From Lacticaseibacillus jixianensis (GTDB lineage: Bacteria; Bacillota; Bacilli; Lactobacillales; Lactobacillaceae): a DNA stretch of 64,000 bases. Positions 16,782-25,591 of this stretch are shown one piece after another; position 1 is the first letter of the stretch; each line of letters starts with the position of its first letter. The position numbers and the translations under genes were made by a program. The stretch is taken from the NCBI RefSeq assembly GCF_003946485.1, contig NZ_RHOJ01000006.1, positions 54,949 through 118,948 of the forward strand, read 5' to 3'. Below the pieces are notes generated by a model. That model did not search any database, was not told the origin of the DNA, and was given only the letters and a program-made list of their open reading frames with translations.

Positions 16782-17225
16782 ATGGCAGTACTGGATCAAT
16801 TGAACGAGCAAATGAAGGCCGCAATGAAGGCCAGGGACAAGGCGACCTTGAGCACGGTGCGGATGCTGAAGTCCGCCCTGCAAAACAAGCAGATCGAACT
16901 GGGTCACCCTTTGACCGAAGCGGAAGAGCAAAGTGTGCTGACCTCTGAGATGAAGCAGCGCAAGGAAAGCTTGAGCGAGTTTGAAAAGGCCGGGCGCGAG
17001 GATCTGGTGACCCCGCTGAAGGCGGAGATCAAGATCGTGGCGGCCTACCTGCCGGCCCAGCTCGATGAGGCGGCGGTGGCCAAGCTGGTCGATGAGACCA
17101 TCAAGGAGACCGGGGCCACGAGCAAGGCCGATTTTGGCAAGGTCATGAAGACCCTGATGCCCAAGGTCAAGGGTCAGGCCGATGGTGGTCTGGTCAACCA
17201 GTTGGTCAAGGCCAAACTTCAATAA
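16782..17225 (+). CDS. yqeY: YqeY/GatB-YqeY domain protein
   Basis: A 147-residue helical protein of the YqeY family, related to the tRNA-binding tail domain of GatB. It begins LDQLNEQMKAAMKARDK and has the typical VRMLKSALQNKQIEL and IKIVAAYLPAQLDE segments and a final GQADGGLVNQLVKAKL. The family is thought to bind tRNA, but its role is not established. AGGAAAGGAAG precedes ATG 16782. It is conserved next to rpsU. Confidence 0.93.
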   Translation: MAVLDQLNEQMKAAMKARDKATLSTVRMLKSALQNKQIELGHPLTEAEEQSVLTSEMKQRKESLSEFEKAGREDLVTPLKAEIKIVAAYLPAQLDEAAVAKLVDETIKETGATSKADFGKVMKTLMPKVKGQADGGLVNQLVKAKLQ

Positions 17226-17243
17226 TTCGCTTGCTTCTGGATC

Positions 17244-17272
17244 GCCGCGCCGCACTGTGACGCGGCTTTTTT
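17244..17272 (+). terminator. Terminator after yqeY
   Basis: GCCGCG (17244-17249) pairs with CGCGGC (17261-17266), followed by six T. Confidence 0.8.
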
Positions 17273-17273
17273 A

Positions 17274-17282
17274 TGGTAAAAT
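17274..17282 (+). promoter_or_regulatory. Extended -10 promoter of the phoH-recO operon
   Basis: TGGTAAAAT lies immediately after the yqeY terminator and 29 bases before phoH. No clear -35 is seen. Confidence 0.5.
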
Positions 17283-17310
17283 GAAGAAAACCTAGCAAGG
17301 AGGCGGCTTC

Positions 17311-18279
17311 TTGGCAGAAGAATCCGTAGAGAAGACCCTGACGCTCAGCAGCACGGATCAGGCAATCGCGCTGTCGGGCGTTAACGATGAGAATTTTACG
17401 TTGATCGAAGAGGCGCTGGACGTGTTGATCGCGCCGTTTGGAGACACGCTAAAGATCACGGGGACCCCCAAGGCCACCAGCCTGGCTTACCAGCTGATCC
17501 AGCAACTGTTGACGCTATTGAGCCGGGGCATTGCGATCGCCCCGCAGGACGTCGTGTCCGGCGTCAACATGGCGCAGCGCGGCACCCTGGAATACTTTGC
17601 CGACATGTACTCAGAGACTTTGCTCCGCGACGCCAAGGGGGCCCCGATCCGGGTCAAGAACTTTGGCCAGCGGCAGTACGTGCAATCGATCAAGCACAAC
17701 GACATCACCTTCGGTATCGGCCCGGCCGGCACTGGGAAGACCTACCTGGCCGTCGTCATGGCGGTGGCCGCGATGAAGGCCGGCGAGGTCGAAAAGCTGA
17801 TCCTCACGCGGCCTGCGGTGGAAGCGGGCGAGAATCTGGGCTTTTTGCCCGGCGACCTCAAGGAGAAAGTTGATCCGTACCTGCGGCCGATCTACGACGC
17901 GCTGTACGCCGTGCTCGGCACCGACCACACAAACCGGTTGATGGACCGGGGCGTGATCGAGATCGCGCCGCTGGCCTACATGCGCGGGCGAACGCTGGAT
18001 AACGCGTTTGCGATCCTCGATGAGGCGCAAAACACGACGCAGGCGCAGATGAAGATGTTCCTGACGCGGCTCGGCTTTTCGTCCCGCATGATCGTCAATG
18101 GGGACATCACGCAGATCGACCTGCCAAACCACCAAAGCAGCGGGCTGATCCAGGCCCAGCGGATCTTGAAGGATATTGACCACATCGGCTTTGCCACGTT
18201 CTCGGCGAGCGATGTGGTCCGGCACCCAGTCGTTGCCAAGATCATTGAGGCGTACGGTCAGGCGGACCAACCTCAGTGA
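17311..18279 (+). CDS. phoH: PhoH-like ATPase
   Basis: A 322-residue P-loop protein of the PhoH/YlaK-like group. Walker A is [14 protein letters not shown] (about residues 139-152). Walker B is [19 protein letters not shown] and the C-terminal arginine-containing DVVRHPVV follow. An N-terminal KH-like region precedes the ATPase core. It has been linked to RNA metabolism and ribosome maturation, consistent with ybeY, era and dgkA following. The start is TTG 17311, eight bases after AAGGAGG; no ATG fits this site. Confidence 0.94.
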   Translation: MAEESVEKTLTLSSTDQAIALSGVNDENFTLIEEALDVLIAPFGDTLKITGTPKATSLAYQLIQQLLTLLSRGIAIAPQDVVSGVNMAQRGTLEYFADMYSETLLRDAKGAPIRVKNFGQRQYVQSIKHNDITFGIGPAGTGKTYLAVVMAVAAMKAGEVEKLILTRPAVEAGENLGFLPGDLKEKVDPYLRPIYDALYAVLGTDHTNRLMDRGVIEIAPLAYMRGRTLDNAFAILDEAQNTTQAQMKMFLTRLGFSSRMIVNGDITQIDLPNHQSSGLIQAQRILKDIDHIGFATFSASDVVRHPVVAKIIEAYGQADQPQ

Positions 18280-18295
18280 TCAGCAAGGAGAGGCA

Positions 18296-20446
18296 ATGCG
18301 AAAATCAGCCCAACTGAGCAAAAGCGCGGTCCTGATCACGGCCTGTTTTACGGTGCTGCTCGTGGCCGCCATCGCGTGGATCACGCTGCCCGATCCCGTG
18401 GCCGTGAAGCTCAACCGCCCGGCCTCGCAGACGATCATCGCCACGCAAACGGTGCAGGACGAGGCGGCCACCCGGCAGGCGAAAAAGGCGGCCGAAAATG
18501 CCGTCGCGCCGGTTTACAGCTACGATGCGTCGGTCGGCTCCAAGCAGCAGGACCTGCTCAACCAGCTGCAGAAAGCCTTGACCACCACCGAAACCACCCA
18601 GACCTCAGCGGCCCAAAAGAAGTACCGCGCGGCCTCGGCCGAAAGTGCCAGTGCCACGTATCAACGGCCCTCGGTCAGCGACTTGACGGCGGCGTTTCGG
18701 ACGGCCAACCCCAAGGCGGAGAATCCCTTTTTCTACCAGTTTAACGATCATTTCTACCGGGCCGCCTTCGCCCTGACCTCCAAGCAGCGCGCAGCCGTGT
18801 TTGACACGGTCGCCTCGGCCGTGGCCACGCAGCTCAAGGAAAAGCTGACCGCGTCCGACCTGGCCGCGGCGCAAAAGGCCGCCACGGCTGACCTGTCGAT
18901 CAGTGATCTCAGCACCGCCCAGCGGCGGATGGGGACCACCTTGATCCAGCAAGCCATCATTCCCAATCAGATGATCAACCAGGCGCAGACCAAGCTCAAG
19001 CGGGCCCAGGCCCAAGTCGCGGTGGATCCGGTCGAGATCGTTTCCGGCCAGGTGATCGTGCAACAGGGCCAGATCGTGGACGCCCCGATCATGCACCAGC
19101 TGAACGTGCTGGGGCTGACGCAGCGGCGCGCGCCGTGGGCGTTGTTTGGTTTGCTGCTGCTGGTGGTGGTCCAGGCCGTGGCGCTGTTGACGTTGCTGCG
19201 CCAAGAAGCCGCGGCCGCGCAGCGCAAGGACAGCCTGCTTTACAGCGCGCTGATGCTGATCACCGTGCTCGTGATGCTGGGGCTGCGGTTTGTGGCCACC
19301 ACTGCCGGCGCTAATCTGGCGATGCTGCTGCCAGCGGCGTTCATGCCGCTGTTGCTCCATAATTTCAGCGGGCGCCGGTTTGGGTTGCTGGCCGCCTTGA
19401 TGCAGACCTTCTTGGCCTTCTTTGTGTTCTATTCCACCACGGGGACGCTGTTCACTGCGGCCACGGCGATCAGCTACCTGACGTCGGGCGTGCTAGCGGA
19501 CATGGTGGCGCATAAGCGGCTCACGGCCGAAGCACGGCTGGTCGCGTTTTGGGTCCTGGGGGTCAACTTGCTGCTGACGCTCAGTACGATGCTGCTGCAA
19601 GGGGCCCGGTTCACGGCGCTGGCGACCTGGCAGACGCTTGGCTTTGTCGTCGTGGGGCAGCTGCTGGGGTACCTCTTGGCCCTGGGGGCGACCCCGTACC
19701 TGGAGATGATCCTGCAGGACGATTCGGTCCTGAAGCTCAACAAGCTGAGCGACCCGAACGATCCGCTGCTCCGGGAGCTGATGGCCAAAGCGCCTGGCAC
19801 TTACCACCACAGCATGATGGTGGCCAGCCTGGCCAGCAACGCGGTGGCGGCGATCGGCGGGCGGTCAACGCTGACTCGGGTGGCCTGTTATTACCACGAC
19901 GTCGGCAAGCTCAAGCGGCCGCTGTACTTCACGGAGAACCAGCCTGCGGGTTTTGACTCGCCGCACAACCACCTGACGGCTGCGCAGTCCGCGGAGATCA
20001 TCTTTGCGCACGTGACGGACGGGGTCGCCATGCTCAAGGCGCGGCATATGCCCAAGTTCATCATCGACATTGCCCAGCAGCACCACGGCACGACGTTGAT
20101 GAAGTATTTCTACATTGAGGCCAAAAAGGCGGACCCCAGCACCCCAGAGGCGGCCTACCGCTACGATGGCCCCAAGCCGCAGACCCTGGAAGCGGCCGTG
20201 GTCAACCTAGCGGACACCTGTGAGGCCGCGGTCCGGTCGATGAAGCATCCGACCCAGGAGACGATCGCCGCGTTCGTCACGCGGATCACCAACGAACGCC
20301 TGGCGGACGGCCAGTTCGACGAGGCGCCCATCACGGTCCAGCAGCTGCGCCGCGTGGGCGACTCGCTGGTGAGCGGCCTGACGAGCACCTTTTACACGCG
20401 GATCGAGTACCCAAAAGACACTGCACCAGCTAAAGGAGAAGCATAA
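18296..20446 (+). CDS. pgpH: Cyclic-di-AMP phosphodiesterase PgpH (7TM-HD)
   Basis: A membrane-bound HD hydrolase that in Listeria degrades the second messenger c-di-AMP. The 716-residue protein has an N-terminal membrane segment (about 10-32), a large extracellular 7TMR-HDED domain (to about residue 275), seven transmembrane helices (about 280-480), and a cytoplasmic HD domain. The HD motifs are HHSMMVASL (about 503), YYHDVGKLKRP (about 533), and QQHHGT. ATG 18296 follows CAAGGAGAGG. An upstream open frame lies inside phoH and is rejected. Its stop overlaps ybeY (TAATG). Confidence 0.95.
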   Translation: MRKSAQLSKSAVLITACFTVLLVAAIAWITLPDPVAVKLNRPASQTIIATQTVQDEAATRQAKKAAENAVAPVYSYDASVGSKQQDLLNQLQKALTTTETTQTSAAQKKYRAASAESASATYQRPSVSDLTAAFRTANPKAENPFFYQFNDHFYRAAFALTSKQRAAVFDTVASAVATQLKEKLTASDLAAAQKAATADLSISDLSTAQRRMGTTLIQQAIIPNQMINQAQTKLKRAQAQVAVDPVEIVSGQVIVQQGQIVDAPIMHQLNVLGLTQRRAPWALFGLLLLVVVQAVALLTLLRQEAAAAQRKDSLLYSALMLITVLVMLGLRFVATTAGANLAMLLPAAFMPLLLHNFSGRRFGLLAALMQTFLAFFVFYSTTGTLFTAATAISYLTSGVLADMVAHKRLTAEARLVAFWVLGVNLLLTLSTMLLQGARFTALATWQTLGFVVVGQLLGYLLALGATPYLEMILQDDSVLKLNKLSDPNDPLLRELMAKAPGTYHHSMMVASLASNAVAAIGGRSTLTRVACYYHDVGKLKRPLYFTENQPAGFDSPHNHLTAAQSAEIIFAHVTDGVAMLKARHMPKFIIDIAQQHHGTTLMKYFYIEAKKADPSTPEAAYRYDGPKPQTLEAAVVNLADTCEAAVRSMKHPTQETIAAFVTRITNERLADGQFDEAPITVQQLRRVGDSLVSGLTSTFYTRIEYPKDTAPAKGEA

Positions 20447-20907
20447 TGGACTTGGAATTTTACGATGATGATCACCGCTTAGACGAGGCACACGCCAAGC
20501 TTGCCAAGGACCTGGTTGAATTTGCCGGCAAGGAGTTGAACAAGGCCGCGGACACCGAAATGTCGATCACGATCGTTTCCGATGAGGAGATTCACCGGAT
20601 CAACAAGCAGTACCGCGATACGGACCGGGTGACCGACGTCATCTCGTTTGCCATCGAAGACGGCGAGCAAGAGACGCTGATTGGCTTTCCTGACATGCCC
20701 GAAAACATCGGCGATTTGTTCATCGATCCCGACCAGGTGGCGCGGCAGGCCAAGGACTTCGGCCACTCGTTTGAACGCGAGCTCGGCTACACCGTGGTAC
20801 ACGGGTTCTTGCACCTGAACGGCTACGATCACATCAAGCCGGAAGACGAAGCGGTCATGATCCCGCTGCAAGAAAAGATCCTCGACGCTTATGGCCTCAC
20901 CAGATAA
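20446..20907 (+). CDS. ybeY: Endoribonuclease YbeY
   Basis: A zinc-dependent RNase needed for 16S rRNA 3' end processing and ribosome quality control. The 153-residue product has the three-histidine zinc motif in HGFLHLNGYDHIKPED and the INKQYRDTDRVTDVISFA block of the family. The start shares a base with the pgpH stop, and the end overlaps dgkA by seventeen bases, so translation is coupled through the run. Confidence 0.97.
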   Translation: MDLEFYDDDHRLDEAHAKLAKDLVEFAGKELNKAADTEMSITIVSDEEIHRINKQYRDTDRVTDVISFAIEDGEQETLIGFPDMPENIGDLFIDPDQVARQAKDFGHSFERELGYTVVHGFLHLNGYDHIKPEDEAVMIPLQEKILDAYGLTR

Positions 20908-21292
20908 GCAGATCGATAAAAATCACCATTTTGGGCAGTCGCTGAAGCACGCCGCCGCTGGCCTGTTCTGCGTGTTTCTGCGGGAGGGCAACTTCCGCCG
21001 CGAAAGTGTGATGGCGCTGCTGGTGTTCATCATGGCCTGGTGGCTGCAGGTCGGCCGCTTTCAGTGGTTCATTCTGATGCTCGCGGTGATGCTGGTGTTT
21101 CTCATGGAGCTGTGGAACACGATCATTGAAAACGTCGTGGACCTGGTCGTGGGCCGCCGCTTTGACGTGCGGGCCAAGGCCATCAAGGACATGAGCGCCG
21201 GCGCGGTGCTGGTGGCCAGCGGCATCGCGGTGCTCTGCGGTGCCTACGTGTTCATTCCGCCGCTGTGGCACCTGCTGACGCGCTGGTTTTAG
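20891..21292 (+). CDS. dgkA: Diacylglycerol/undecaprenol kinase
   Basis: A small DgkA-family integral membrane kinase with three to four hydrophobic helices. Residues of the family active site are visible in MELWNTIIENVVDLVVG and RAKAIKDMSAGAVLVAS. At 133 residues it has the family's length. Gram-positive members of this type mostly phosphorylate undecaprenol, supplying the lipid carrier for wall synthesis, so that role is likelier than diacylglycerol here. It starts inside ybeY and is followed by cdd. Confidence 0.93.
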   Translation: MASPDKQIDKNHHFGQSLKHAAAGLFCVFLREGNFRRESVMALLVFIMAWWLQVGRFQWFILMLAVMLVFLMELWNTIIENVVDLVVGRRFDVRAKAIKDMSAGAVLVASGIAVLCGAYVFIPPLWHLLTRWF

Positions 21293-21304
21293 GAGGGGAT
21301 AATC

Positions 21305-21694
21305 ATGGATGAGTTGATCAAGGCCGCGCAAACCGCGCGCGAGCGGGCTTACGTGCCGTATTCCGAGTTCAAGGTCGGGGCCGCGGTGGTCGCCGGCGGT
21401 GAGGTGTTCACCGGGTGCAACATCGAAAACGCCAGCTACGGCCTGGCGATGTGTGCAGAGCGCGTCGCCATTTTCAAGGCGGTGGCGGCCGGCCACCTGC
21501 GGCTCGATGCGCTGGCCGTGATCGGCGACACCACGGCGCCCATTTCACCCTGCGGCGCGTGCCGTCAGGTGATGGCGGAGTTTTTTGCCGCCGATGCGCC
21601 CGTTCTGCTGGGCAACCTGGCAGGCGAGCAGACGAAAACCACGGTGGCGGCGCTGCTGCCTGGTGCTTTTACTAAAGGAGATATGCAGAAATGA
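21305..21694 (+). CDS. cdd: Cytidine deaminase
   Basis: Converts cytidine and deoxycytidine to uridine forms in pyrimidine salvage. The 129-residue tetrameric-type enzyme has the zinc motifs CAERVAIF (Cys-Ala-Glu) and PCGACRQVM, and the substrate-binding [15 protein letters not shown] precedes ATG 21305. It overlaps era by four bases. Confidence 0.97.
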   Translation: MDELIKAAQTARERAYVPYSEFKVGAAVVAGGEVFTGCNIENASYGLAMCAERVAIFKAVAAGHLRLDALAVIGDTTAPISPCGACRQVMAEFFAADAPVLLGNLAGEQTKTTVAALLPGAFTKGDMQK

Positions 21695-22590
21695 CTCATC
21701 ATTCAGGCTTCGTCGCCATTATCGGGCGGCCGAACGTCGGCAAGTCCACATTCATGAACCGGATCCTTGGCGAGAAGATCGCGATCATGTCACCCAAGGC
21801 CCAAACCACCCGCAACAAGATCAATGGCATCTATACCACAGACGACGTGCAGATCGTGTTCGTCGACACCCCAGGCATCCACAAGCCCAAGAATCAGCTG
21901 GATGATTACATGGATACGGCTGCGCTCTCGACGCTTAACCAAGTGGATGCGGTCCTCTTCATGGTCGCCGCCGACGAGGAGATGGGACCGGGCGATCAGT
22001 ACATCATCAATCAGCTCAAGCCGGTCGAAAGTCCGGTTTACCTGCTGATCAACAAGATCGACCTGGTTCACCCGGACGACCTGCTGCCGCGCATCAAGCA
22101 GTACCAGATGGCGCGCGATTTTACCGGGGTCTTTCCGATTTCCGCGACGATGGGCAACAACGTCGATGAGCTGCTGGCGACGCTGACGCAGGCGCTGCCG
22201 GAGGGGCCGCAGTATTATCCGGCCGACCAGCTGACGGATCACCCCGAGTATTTCGTGGTCGGCGAGCTGATCCGGGAGAAGATCCTGGAGCTGACCCGCG
22301 ACGAAGTGCCGCACTCGGTGGCCGTCGAGGTTGAACGGATGAAGGACCGGGTGAACGGTAAGCTGCAGATCGAGGCCTACATCATTATCGAGCGTGATTC
22401 GCAAAAGGGCATCATCATCGGCCGCGGCGGCGCGATGCTCAAGCAGATCGGGATCCGCGCCCGCCGCGACATCGAGGCGCTGCTGGGCGAGCCGGTCAAC
22501 CTGAAGTTGTGGGTCCGGGTGCAGAAGAACTGGCGGGACAATAACCAGTACCTGCGCAGTCTCGGCTACAACATCAAGGATCTGCGCTAA
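21691..22590 (+). CDS. era: GTPase Era
   Basis: An essential GTPase that binds 16S rRNA during 30S assembly. The 299-residue protein has G1 [11 protein letters not shown]2 TTRNKI, G3 [10 protein letters not shown]4 NKID, G5 SA(T) in the GTPase domain (1-170). A C-terminal KH domain contains [17 protein letters not shown] overlap with cdd and TAATG overlap with recO give a tight unit. Confidence 0.98.
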   Translation: MTHHSGFVAIIGRPNVGKSTFMNRILGEKIAIMSPKAQTTRNKINGIYTTDDVQIVFVDTPGIHKPKNQLDDYMDTAALSTLNQVDAVLFMVAADEEMGPGDQYIINQLKPVESPVYLLINKIDLVHPDDLLPRIKQYQMARDFTGVFPISATMGNNVDELLATLTQALPEGPQYYPADQLTDHPEYFVVGELIREKILELTRDEVPHSVAVEVERMKDRVNGKLQIEAYIIIERDSQKGIIIGRGGAMLKQIGIRARRDIEALLGEPVNLKLWVRVQKNWRDNNQYLRSLGYNIKDLR

Positions 22591-23363
22591 TGGCCCGCCG
22601 TGAGGTCCAGTTCAACGGACTGGTGCTTTCGCGGCAGAGCTACCGGGAGGCCGACATGCTGGTCAAAATTGCGACCGACCAGTTTGGCAAGCGGATGTTT
22701 CTTCTGCACCGCGCGCGCAAACCCGGTTTTCCGCTGGCCGCTGGCATTCTCCCGTTCACGCAGGGGACTTACGTGGGCACCATCAACCCGAGCGGCCTGT
22801 CTTACCTCAATGCGGTGCGCCGCGCTGACCAGTTTCAGCAGATCGCCGGTGACATTACGCTCAACGCCTACGCAACTTATGTGCTTGGCCTGATCGACCT
22901 CGCGGTTCCGGACGGCGAACCGCTGGGGGCGTGGTACGATTTTGCGGCCACCAGCTTGCGGTTGATTGACACCGGCCTGGATCCGGCCATCGTGGCGAAC
23001 ATCGCGGAGGTCCAGTTGCTGGGGGCGTTCGGCGTGGCGCCGAATTGGCGCGCCTGCGTGCTCGACGGCCGGACGGACCTGCCGCTTGATTTCTCGGAAA
23101 AGTACGGCGGCCTGCTGTGTCAGGCCCACTGGGCCCTGGACGACTACCGCTTCCACGTGCAGCCCAAGGCGTTATTTCTCTTGCGGCGGTTCTCGACGAT
23201 CGATCTGCACCAGTTGCACTCCATTACGGTGAGCGCACCCACCAAGCGTGAGTTGCGCCGCGTGCTGGACCGGCTCTATCAGGACATGGTGGGCACGGTC
23301 CCCAAGGCCAAATCCTTCTTAGACCAAATGCAGCGCTGGCAGGACCGACTGCCCCCACGATAA
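22590..23363 (+). CDS. recO: DNA repair protein RecO
   Basis: Recombination mediator that loads RecA at gaps with RecF/RecR. The 257-residue protein has an N-terminal OB fold (QFNGLVLSRQSYREADMLV) and a helical C-terminal domain. The zinc-cysteine motif found in some RecO proteins is absent. It is the last gene of the phoH-recO run. In related genomes glyQS commonly comes next, but here about 8 kb of other genes intervene. Confidence 0.95.
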   Translation: MARREVQFNGLVLSRQSYREADMLVKIATDQFGKRMFLLHRARKPGFPLAAGILPFTQGTYVGTINPSGLSYLNAVRRADQFQQIAGDITLNAYATYVLGLIDLAVPDGEPLGAWYDFAATSLRLIDTGLDPAIVANIAEVQLLGAFGVAPNWRACVLDGRTDLPLDFSEKYGGLLCQAHWALDDYRFHVQPKALFLLRRFSTIDLHQLHSITVSAPTKRELRRVLDRLYQDMVGTVPKAKSFLDQMQRWQDRLPPR

Positions 23364-23613
23364 GGTGCGGAGAGGTCGCGGGCTTAGGGGGACAGCCAGC
23401 CGCTCCGCATGTCATCCTGTACGCCATAAATGGCTACAGGATGATCATAGCCCCGGGCATTGTCGGCGTACTTTGCCGACGAGGCCCGGGGCGTAGCTGG
23501 CCACTCCCGCGTTGTCTTTAGCAAGGCGCGCAGAGTTCGCGCACTGATGGGCCTGGCCAGCCGCCCCGCAAGCCGCCCAGTCCACCACCACGCTCTAACA
23601 ATCACAATTCCCT
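23364..23613 (+). other. Intergenic region with a chain of strong hairpins
   Basis: The 398-base gap after recO holds no convincing gene. It contains successive, non-overlapping hairpins. H1 is 23366-23372 with 23403-23409. H2 is 23412-23421 with 23435-23444, with inner GCCAT/ATGGC. H3 is 23450-23458 with 23484-23492, with inner GTCGGC/GCCGAC. H4 is 23496-23503 with 23554-23561, with inner GCGCG/CGCGC. A terminator follows at 23614. It could be a structured RNA, a recO 3' UTR or a repeat cassette. I do not recognise a known RNA family. Confidence 0.6.
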
Positions 23614-23644
23614 GGCCTTGTCGGTTTTTCCGGCAAGGCCTTTT
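23614..23644 (+). terminator. Rho-independent terminator
   Basis: GGCCTTG (23614-23620) pairs with CAAGGCC (23634-23640), with an inner CGG/CCG, followed by TTTT. It ends either the recO operon or an RNA from the hairpin region. Confidence 0.85.
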
Positions 23645-23712
23645 GCATCGCCAGCCATGTTCCCACTGGCGACTGGGCCCGGTCAATTCAGGGTGCGGGT
23701 CTGGCCAAACTA

Positions 23713-23718
23713 TATTAT
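23713..23718 (+). promoter_or_regulatory. Possible -10 of the glycosyltransferase promoter
   Basis: TATTAT within an AT-rich patch about 45 bases before the gene. No recognisable -35. Confidence 0.35.
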
Positions 23719-23761
23719 GATGGGATAAGTGATTATCTGAGTTGGAAAGTGGGTACGGGTT

Positions 23762-24766
23762 TTGAAGACACTGAGTATCATCGTTCCTTGCTATAATGCG
23801 GCTGCTTACATGAAGCGCGCGGTCACGTCACTGCTTGCCGGGGGGCCGGCGGTTGAAGTCATCTTGGTCGATGACGGCTCAACCGATGCGACCGCTGCTG
23901 TGGCGGACGAGTTTGCGCGCAGCTACCCCGCGCAAGTGGTGGTTGTGCACCAGGCGAACGCCGGCCACGGCGGCGCGATCAACGCCGGGCTAAAAGTCGC
24001 CAGCGGCCGTTACCTCAAGGTGGTCGACGCCGACGATTGGCTGGACGAAGGGGCGCTCCATCAGGTGCTGGCGACCCTCTCGCAGCTGCCGGCGCCAGTC
24101 GACTTGTTCATCAGCAACTACATTTACGACAAGGTCGGCGCCAAGCACCAAAAAGTGACGCGGTACCGCCACGGCCTGCCGCAGAACCGCGTCTTTGGGT
24201 GGGACGAGGTGCGACTGCCAGTTGGCACGTACCTGCTGATGCATGCCCTGATCTACCGCACCCAAGTGCTCCGCGATTTGCCGCTGCAGCTGCCGACCCA
24301 CACCTTTTACGTCGATAACCTCTTCGCGCTGGAGCCGCTGCCGCACACCAAGCGGCTCTACTACCTGGACGTGGATCTTTACCATTACTACATTGGGCGG
24401 CCCGACCAGTCGGTGCACGAGTCGGTGATGATCAAGCGCATCGATGAGCAGCTGGCCGTGAATCGGCGCATGATCAAGGTCGTGGCCGAGCGCCAGGGCC
24501 TGGAGCCGCATCTCTACCGCTACATGGCGCGGTACACGGAAATCGTTACGGGGATCTCGTCCATTTTGCTGCTGCGGGCCGGCACCCCGGCGGCGCTGGC
24601 CAAAAAGGCGAACCTATGGCGCTACATGCGCATGACCGCACCGCACTTTTACCGTCTGGCGCGCACCAGCGTCGTGGGGTGCGCCGTTAACTTGCCGGGC
24701 TGGCTGGGCCGGCGCACCAGCGTTGACTTTTACAAGGTGCTCCAGCGCATTTACCACTTTAACTGA
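23762..24766 (+). CDS. Family 2 glycosyltransferase
   Basis: A 334-residue GT-A glycosyltransferase. The N-terminus LSIIVPCYNAAAYMKRAV and ILVDDGSTDAT form the nucleotide-sugar site. NAGHGGAINAGL and VDADDW supply the metal-binding DxD-like motif. No transmembrane segments are obvious, though the C-terminal third is basic and may lie on the membrane. The start is TTG 23762, required because the conserved N-terminal strand begins at residue 4. GGAAAG lies rather far upstream. Donor and acceptor are unknown; it could act on teichoic acid, glycolipid or polysaccharide. There are no other polysaccharide genes nearby. Confidence 0.88.
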   Translation: MKTLSIIVPCYNAAAYMKRAVTSLLAGGPAVEVILVDDGSTDATAAVADEFARSYPAQVVVVHQANAGHGGAINAGLKVASGRYLKVVDADDWLDEGALHQVLATLSQLPAPVDLFISNYIYDKVGAKHQKVTRYRHGLPQNRVFGWDEVRLPVGTYLLMHALIYRTQVLRDLPLQLPTHTFYVDNLFALEPLPHTKRLYYLDVDLYHYYIGRPDQSVHESVMIKRIDEQLAVNRRMIKVVAERQGLEPHLYRYMARYTEIVTGISSILLLRAGTPAALAKKANLWRYMRMTAPHFYRLARTSVVGCAVNLPGWLGRRTSVDFYKVLQRIYHFN

Positions 24767-24774
24767 GGCCGCGG

Positions 24775-25587
24775 ATGGAAACTCGGCGGATTCAACTCAT
24801 TGCCAGTGACCTGGACCACACCCTGCTGGACGCAAAAGGCCGGGTGCCACGGGCCACAATGTCGCGGCTGGCGGCGTTGGCGGCGCTGGGCATCCCCTTT
24901 GTGCCGATCAGCGGCCGCGATTTGCCCACCATGCAGGCGCTGTTTCCCAACCAGGCGTGGCTAGTGGCGGCTAACGGCGCTGTGATCGCCCACGCCGGAC
25001 GGCCCGCCCAGGCCCGATTGCTCGCCGCAAATCAGGTGCAGGCGCTGCTGGCCGCGGCCAGTGCGGCAGCGGCGGTGCCAGTCCTGTGCCGACTGTGGCA
25101 GGTGGAGGTCCTCGATGGGGACGCAGCGCGGGTCGCCGAGTTGCGGCAGTTTTTCCGCGTGGTGCGGGTGGTGCCGCGCTTCACCCAGCTGACCGATGTG
25201 ACCAAGGTGACGCTGCTGGTGCCACCGGTGCGCCGGCGGCTGGTGCAGGCCACCCTTGAGGCCAAGATGGGCGCCGCGGTGCAGATCACGGCCGGGGAGG
25301 CCAACGCCCTTGGCATCACGGCGGCGGCGGTCGACAAAGCGGCGGCGCTGACCACGCTTTGCCATGAGCTTGCGGTGCCGCTGAGCGCCGTGCTGGCGTT
25401 TGGCGATGCCCAAAATGATGCCGGGATGCTGCGGCTGGCCGGGGTCGGCATGCGGATGCAAGACGGGGACCCCGCGCTTGCTGCGCAAACCGCGCTGATC
25501 GCCCCGCCCAATGCCGAAGACGGCGTGGGGCAGGTGCTAGGCTGCCTGCTTGAAGGCCACGGCCGCCTTGCAATCAAAGGAGGATAG
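24775..25587 (+). CDS. Cof-type HAD-IIB phosphatase (copy 1)
   Basis: A 270-residue HAD hydrolase with a type IIB cap. Motif I is ASDLDHTLLD (Asp12, Asp14), motif II is ISGRD, and motif IV is FGDAQNDAGML. These enzymes dephosphorylate sugar phosphates, flavin or other small metabolites, so the substrate cannot be read. The protein is Ala-rich, with a looser cap than its neighbour. It begins eight bases after the glycosyltransferase and is followed four bases later by a second Cof protein. Confidence 0.88.
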   Translation: METRRIQLIASDLDHTLLDAKGRVPRATMSRLAALAALGIPFVPISGRDLPTMQALFPNQAWLVAANGAVIAHAGRPAQARLLAANQVQALLAAASAAAAVPVLCRLWQVEVLDGDAARVAELRQFFRVVRVVPRFTQLTDVTKVTLLVPPVRRRLVQATLEAKMGAAVQITAGEANALGITAAAVDKAAALTTLCHELAVPLSAVLAFGDAQNDAGMLRLAGVGMRMQDGDPALAAQTALIAPPNAEDGVGQVLGCLLEGHGRLAIKGG

Positions 25588-25591
25588 AAGT

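Noticed and set aside
23384..23720. ORFs of 86-100 codons in the recO-GT gap
   Set aside because: They run through perfect hairpins, lack ribosome binding sites and show no protein pattern.
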